Source of the DNA: Aminobacter sp. HY435
GTDB lineage: Bacteria; Pseudomonadota; Alphaproteobacteria; Rhizobiales; Rhizobiaceae
Direction: 5' to 3'
Assembly (NCBI RefSeq): GCF_027568395.1
Contig: NZ_JANKZL010000011.1
Span: 124,001 to 188,000, forward strand
DNA length: 64,000 bases
This document shows, piece after piece, positions 61,701 through 64,000 of this stretch. Position numbers and translations under genes: made by a program. The notes under the pieces were generated by a model. That model did not search any database. It had not been told where the DNA came from and was given only the letters and a program-made list of their open reading frames with translations. The first letter of the stretch is position 1. Each line of letters begins with the position of its first letter.

Positions 61701-64000
61701 GTGAACGACCTCCCCACCATCACCGCTGACAGCACCTTGCTGACCACGGCCGGCGCGACGCCGATGATGGAGCAGTATATCGAGATCAAGGCGGCGAACC
61801 CGGATTCGCTGCTGTTCTACCGCATGGGCGACTTCTACGAGCTGTTCTTCGACGACGCGGAGAAGGCGAGCCGGGCGCTCGGAATCGTGCTGACCAGGCG
61901 CGGCAAACACCAGGGCATGGACATCCCGATGTGCGGGGTGCCGATCCATGCCGCCGACGACTACCTGCAGAAGCTGATCGGCCAGGGATTTCGCGTTGCC
62001 GTGTGCGAGCAGATCGAGGACCCGGCCGAGGCCAAGAAGCGCGGCTCGAAGTCGGTGGTCAAGCGCGACGTCGTGCGGCTGGTGACGCCGGGCACGATCA
62101 CCGAGGACAAGCTGCTCGCGCCGCAGGAATCGAGCTTCCTGATGGCGTTGGGGCGGGTCAAGGGTTCGGGCGAAGCTTCCCTCGCGCTGGCCTGGATCGA
62201 TATCTCGACGGGTGTGTTCCGCGTCGCCGAGACGACGCCGGACAAGCTCGCCGCCGACATCTTCCGCATCGACCCGCGCGAGCTGATCGTCGCGGAACCG
62301 GCGTTTCATGACGAGGACCTCAAGCCGACGTTCGACCTGATCGGGCGCATCGTCAATCCGCAGCCGCCGTCCCTGTTCGACTCGAGCTCGGCGCCGGGGC
62401 GCATCGCGCGTTTCTACGAGGTGGCGACGCCGGACAGTTTTGGCGCGTTCTCGCGTGCCGAGCTGTCGGCGATCTCCGGTATCATCGCCTATGTCGAAAA
62501 GACCCAGAAGGCCGAGCGGCCGCCTTTGTCGCATCCCGAGCGCGAGCAGGAAGGCTCGACGCTGTTCATCGATCCGGCGACGCGCGCCAATCTCGAACTG
62601 TTGCGTACGCTGTCGGGCGGCCGCGACGGCTCGCTGTTCCGCGCCATCGACCGCACGGTGACGGGCGGCGGCGCGCGCCTGCTCGCCGACCGGCTGATGT
62701 CGCCGCTGACCGATCCCGAGGCCATCGGCGCACGGCTCGACGCGGTGTCGTTCTTCATGGGCGAGACAAGGCTTGCCGACGCGCTCAGGCTCAGCCTCAA
62801 GGGCGTCGCCGACATGCCGCGCGCGCTGTCGCGGCTGACGCTCAACCGTGGCGGGCCGCGCGACCTCGGCGCGCTGCGCTCGGGCTTTTCGGCGGCGCAA
62901 ACGATTGCCGGGCTGTTTGCCGAAATGGCGGTGCCGCGTGAGCTCGGGGCCGCGCTGGAGGCGATATCAGCCCTGCCCACCGCGTTTGCCGAACATCTCG
63001 ACGCCGCACTGGGCGAGGAACTGCCGCTGCTCAAGCGCGACGGCGGCTTTGTCCGCGCCAACTATCATGCCGAGCTCGACGAGATGCGTGCGCTGCGCGA
63101 CCAGTCGCGGCGGGTGATCGCCGGCATGGAGCGCGACCTGATCGAGGAAACGGGCATCCGCTCGCTCAAGATCCGCCACAACAACGTGCTCGGCTACTAC
63201 ATCGAGGTGACGGCCAACAACCAGGCGGCGCTGAACGGCAGCGACGAGGCCAAGGCGCGCTTCATCCACCGCCAGACCATGGCGAGCGCGATGCGCTTCA
63301 CCACGACAGAGCTTGCCGGGCTCGAGACCAGGATTGCCAACGCCGCCGACCGGGCGCTGACCATCGAACTGTCAGCCTTCGACGCGCTCGTCGAGGAGGC
63401 GGTCACGCATGCCGACACGATCCGCGCCGGCGCCAACGCGCTGTCGGTGCTCGACGTGTCGGCATCGCTCGCCGTGCTGGCCGCTGGCGAAGCCTGGTGC
63501 CGGCCGCAGGTCGACCAGAGCCTGGCCTTCGACGTCAGGGGCGGCCGCCATCCCGTCGTCGAGCAGTCGCTCAGGCGGACAGCTTCGGCGCCCTTCGTTG
63601 CCAATGACTGTGACCTGTCGCCCGCCGCAAACGGACGCAACGGCGCCATCTGGTTGCTCACCGGCCCGAACATGGGCGGTAAGTCGACCTTCCTGCGCCA
63701 GAACGCGCTGATCGCCATCCTCGCCCAGATGGGTTCTTTTGTCCCTGCCGAGAGTGCGCATGTCGGCGTCGTCGATCGGCTGTTCTCCCGTGTCGGCGCC
63801 TCCGACGACCTGGCGCGCGGGCGCTCGACCTTCATGGTCGAGATGGTCGAGACCGCCGCCATCCTGAACCAGGCGAGCGAACGGTCGCTGGTCATCCTCG
63901 ACGAGATCGGACGCGGCACCGCCACTTTCGACGGCCTGTCGATCGCCTGGGCGGCGGTCGAATATCTGCACGAAAAGAACCGCTGCCGCGCCGTCTTCGC
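61701..64000 (+). CDS. mutS: DNA mismatch repair protein MutS (3' end outside window)
   Basis: 766 codons are visible from GTG at 61701. The mismatch-binding motif [20 protein letters not shown] is near residue 33, with the Phe and Glu that contact the mispair. Core and clamp domains follow, and the ATPase P-loop [16 protein letters not shown] lies near 63660, with the signature segment [12 protein letters not shown] and DEIGRGT near 63901. MutS recognises mismatches and recruits MutL. The start codon has only a modest ribosome site (GAAGGG). The frame runs off the window end without a stop. Confidence 0.95.
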   Translation, partial: MNDLPTITADSTLLTTAGATPMMEQYIEIKAANPDSLLFYRMGDFYELFFDDAEKASRALGIVLTRRGKHQGMDIPMCGVPIHAADDYLQKLIGQGFRVAVCEQIEDPAEAKKRGSKSVVKRDVVRLVTPGTITEDKLLAPQESSFLMALGRVKGSGEASLALAWIDISTGVFRVAETTPDKLAADIFRIDPRELIVAEPAFHDEDLKPTFDLIGRIVNPQPPSLFDSSSAPGRIARFYEVATPDSFGAFSRAELSAISGIIAYVEKTQKAERPPLSHPEREQEGSTLFIDPATRANLELLRTLSGGRDGSLFRAIDRTVTGGGARLLADRLMSPLTDPEAIGARLDAVSFFMGETRLADALRLSLKGVADMPRALSRLTLNRGGPRDLGALRSGFSAAQTIAGLFAEMAVPRELGAALEAISALPTAFAEHLDAALGEELPLLKRDGGFVRANYHAELDEMRALRDQSRRVIAGMERDLIEETGIRSLKIRHNNVLGYYIEVTANNQAALNGSDEAKARFIHRQTMASAMRFTTTELAGLETRIANAADRALTIELSAFDALVEEAVTHADTIRAGANALSVLDVSASLAVLAAGEAWCRPQVDQSLAFDVRGGRHPVVEQSLRRTASAPFVANDCDLSPAANGRNGAIWLLTGPNMGGKSTFLRQNALIAILAQMGSFVPAESAHVGVVDRLFSRVGASDDLARGRSTFMVEMVETAAILNQASERSLVILDEIGRGTATFDGLSIAWAAVEYLHEKNRCRAVF

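Overview
The window looks like the chromosome of a rhizobial alphaproteobacterium, most like Mesorhizobium or a close relative in Phyllobacteriaceae. The signs are very GC-rich coding sequence, many sugar ABC operons, a canonical Irr (iron control) box, the adenosine kinase / malic enzyme / mutS neighbourhood, and many small GC-rich palindromic intergenic repeats. This placement comes from gene content and motifs, not from a database comparison. No rRNA, tRNA, CRISPR array or insertion sequence was seen.

Layout. 1-4360: the end of an N-heterocycle operon (molybdenum hydroxylase, 6-hydroxynicotinate reductase, UPF0280/ApbE-like protein, AA_synth protein, MarR regulator), fitting reductive nicotinate breakdown. 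4406-7996: deoC and a two-domain ALDH16-type aldehyde dehydrogenase. 8214-9041: ferredoxin-NADP reductase. 9251-13274: a hydantoinase A/B pair. 13334-23727: a divergent amino-sugar (GlcNAc/MurNAc) regulon. A CUT1 transporter, oxidoreductase and murQ run left, and a kinase, GntR regulator, deaminase and nagA run right. Paired operator-like direct repeats lie at both promoters. 23968-27262: rpe and a large secreted Cys-rich protein. 27674-34549: a CUT2 sugar transporter operon with LacI regulator and dehydrogenase, followed by a decayed PfkB kinase remnant.

34876-39000: a DUF2189 membrane protein, an ECF42-type sigma factor with its DGPF/YciI partner, and an FAD reductase. 39238-45712: an Irr-box iron operon (imelysin, bfd, bfr, di-heme oxidoreductase, second imelysin-like protein, DUF1513 protein). 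45725-55948: housekeeping genes (phnN, prfC, DNA alkylation repair, ArsR plus two SRPBCC proteins, glutamine amidotransferase, dut, HAD phosphatase, PEP mutase family, EI24 protein, adenosine kinase). 59291-64000: malic enzyme maeB and the start of mutS, divergently transcribed.

The strongest candidate for an undescribed system is 56568-58972. It is an AT-rich two-gene cassette set into this GC-rich housekeeping region: an unrecognised 301-residue protein, overlapping by 4 bases a 500-residue ORC/CDC6-like P-loop ATPase with a winged-helix region and a C-terminal helix-hairpin-helix. The composition jump, tight coupling and position among repeats suggest a transferred accessory, possibly defence, module.
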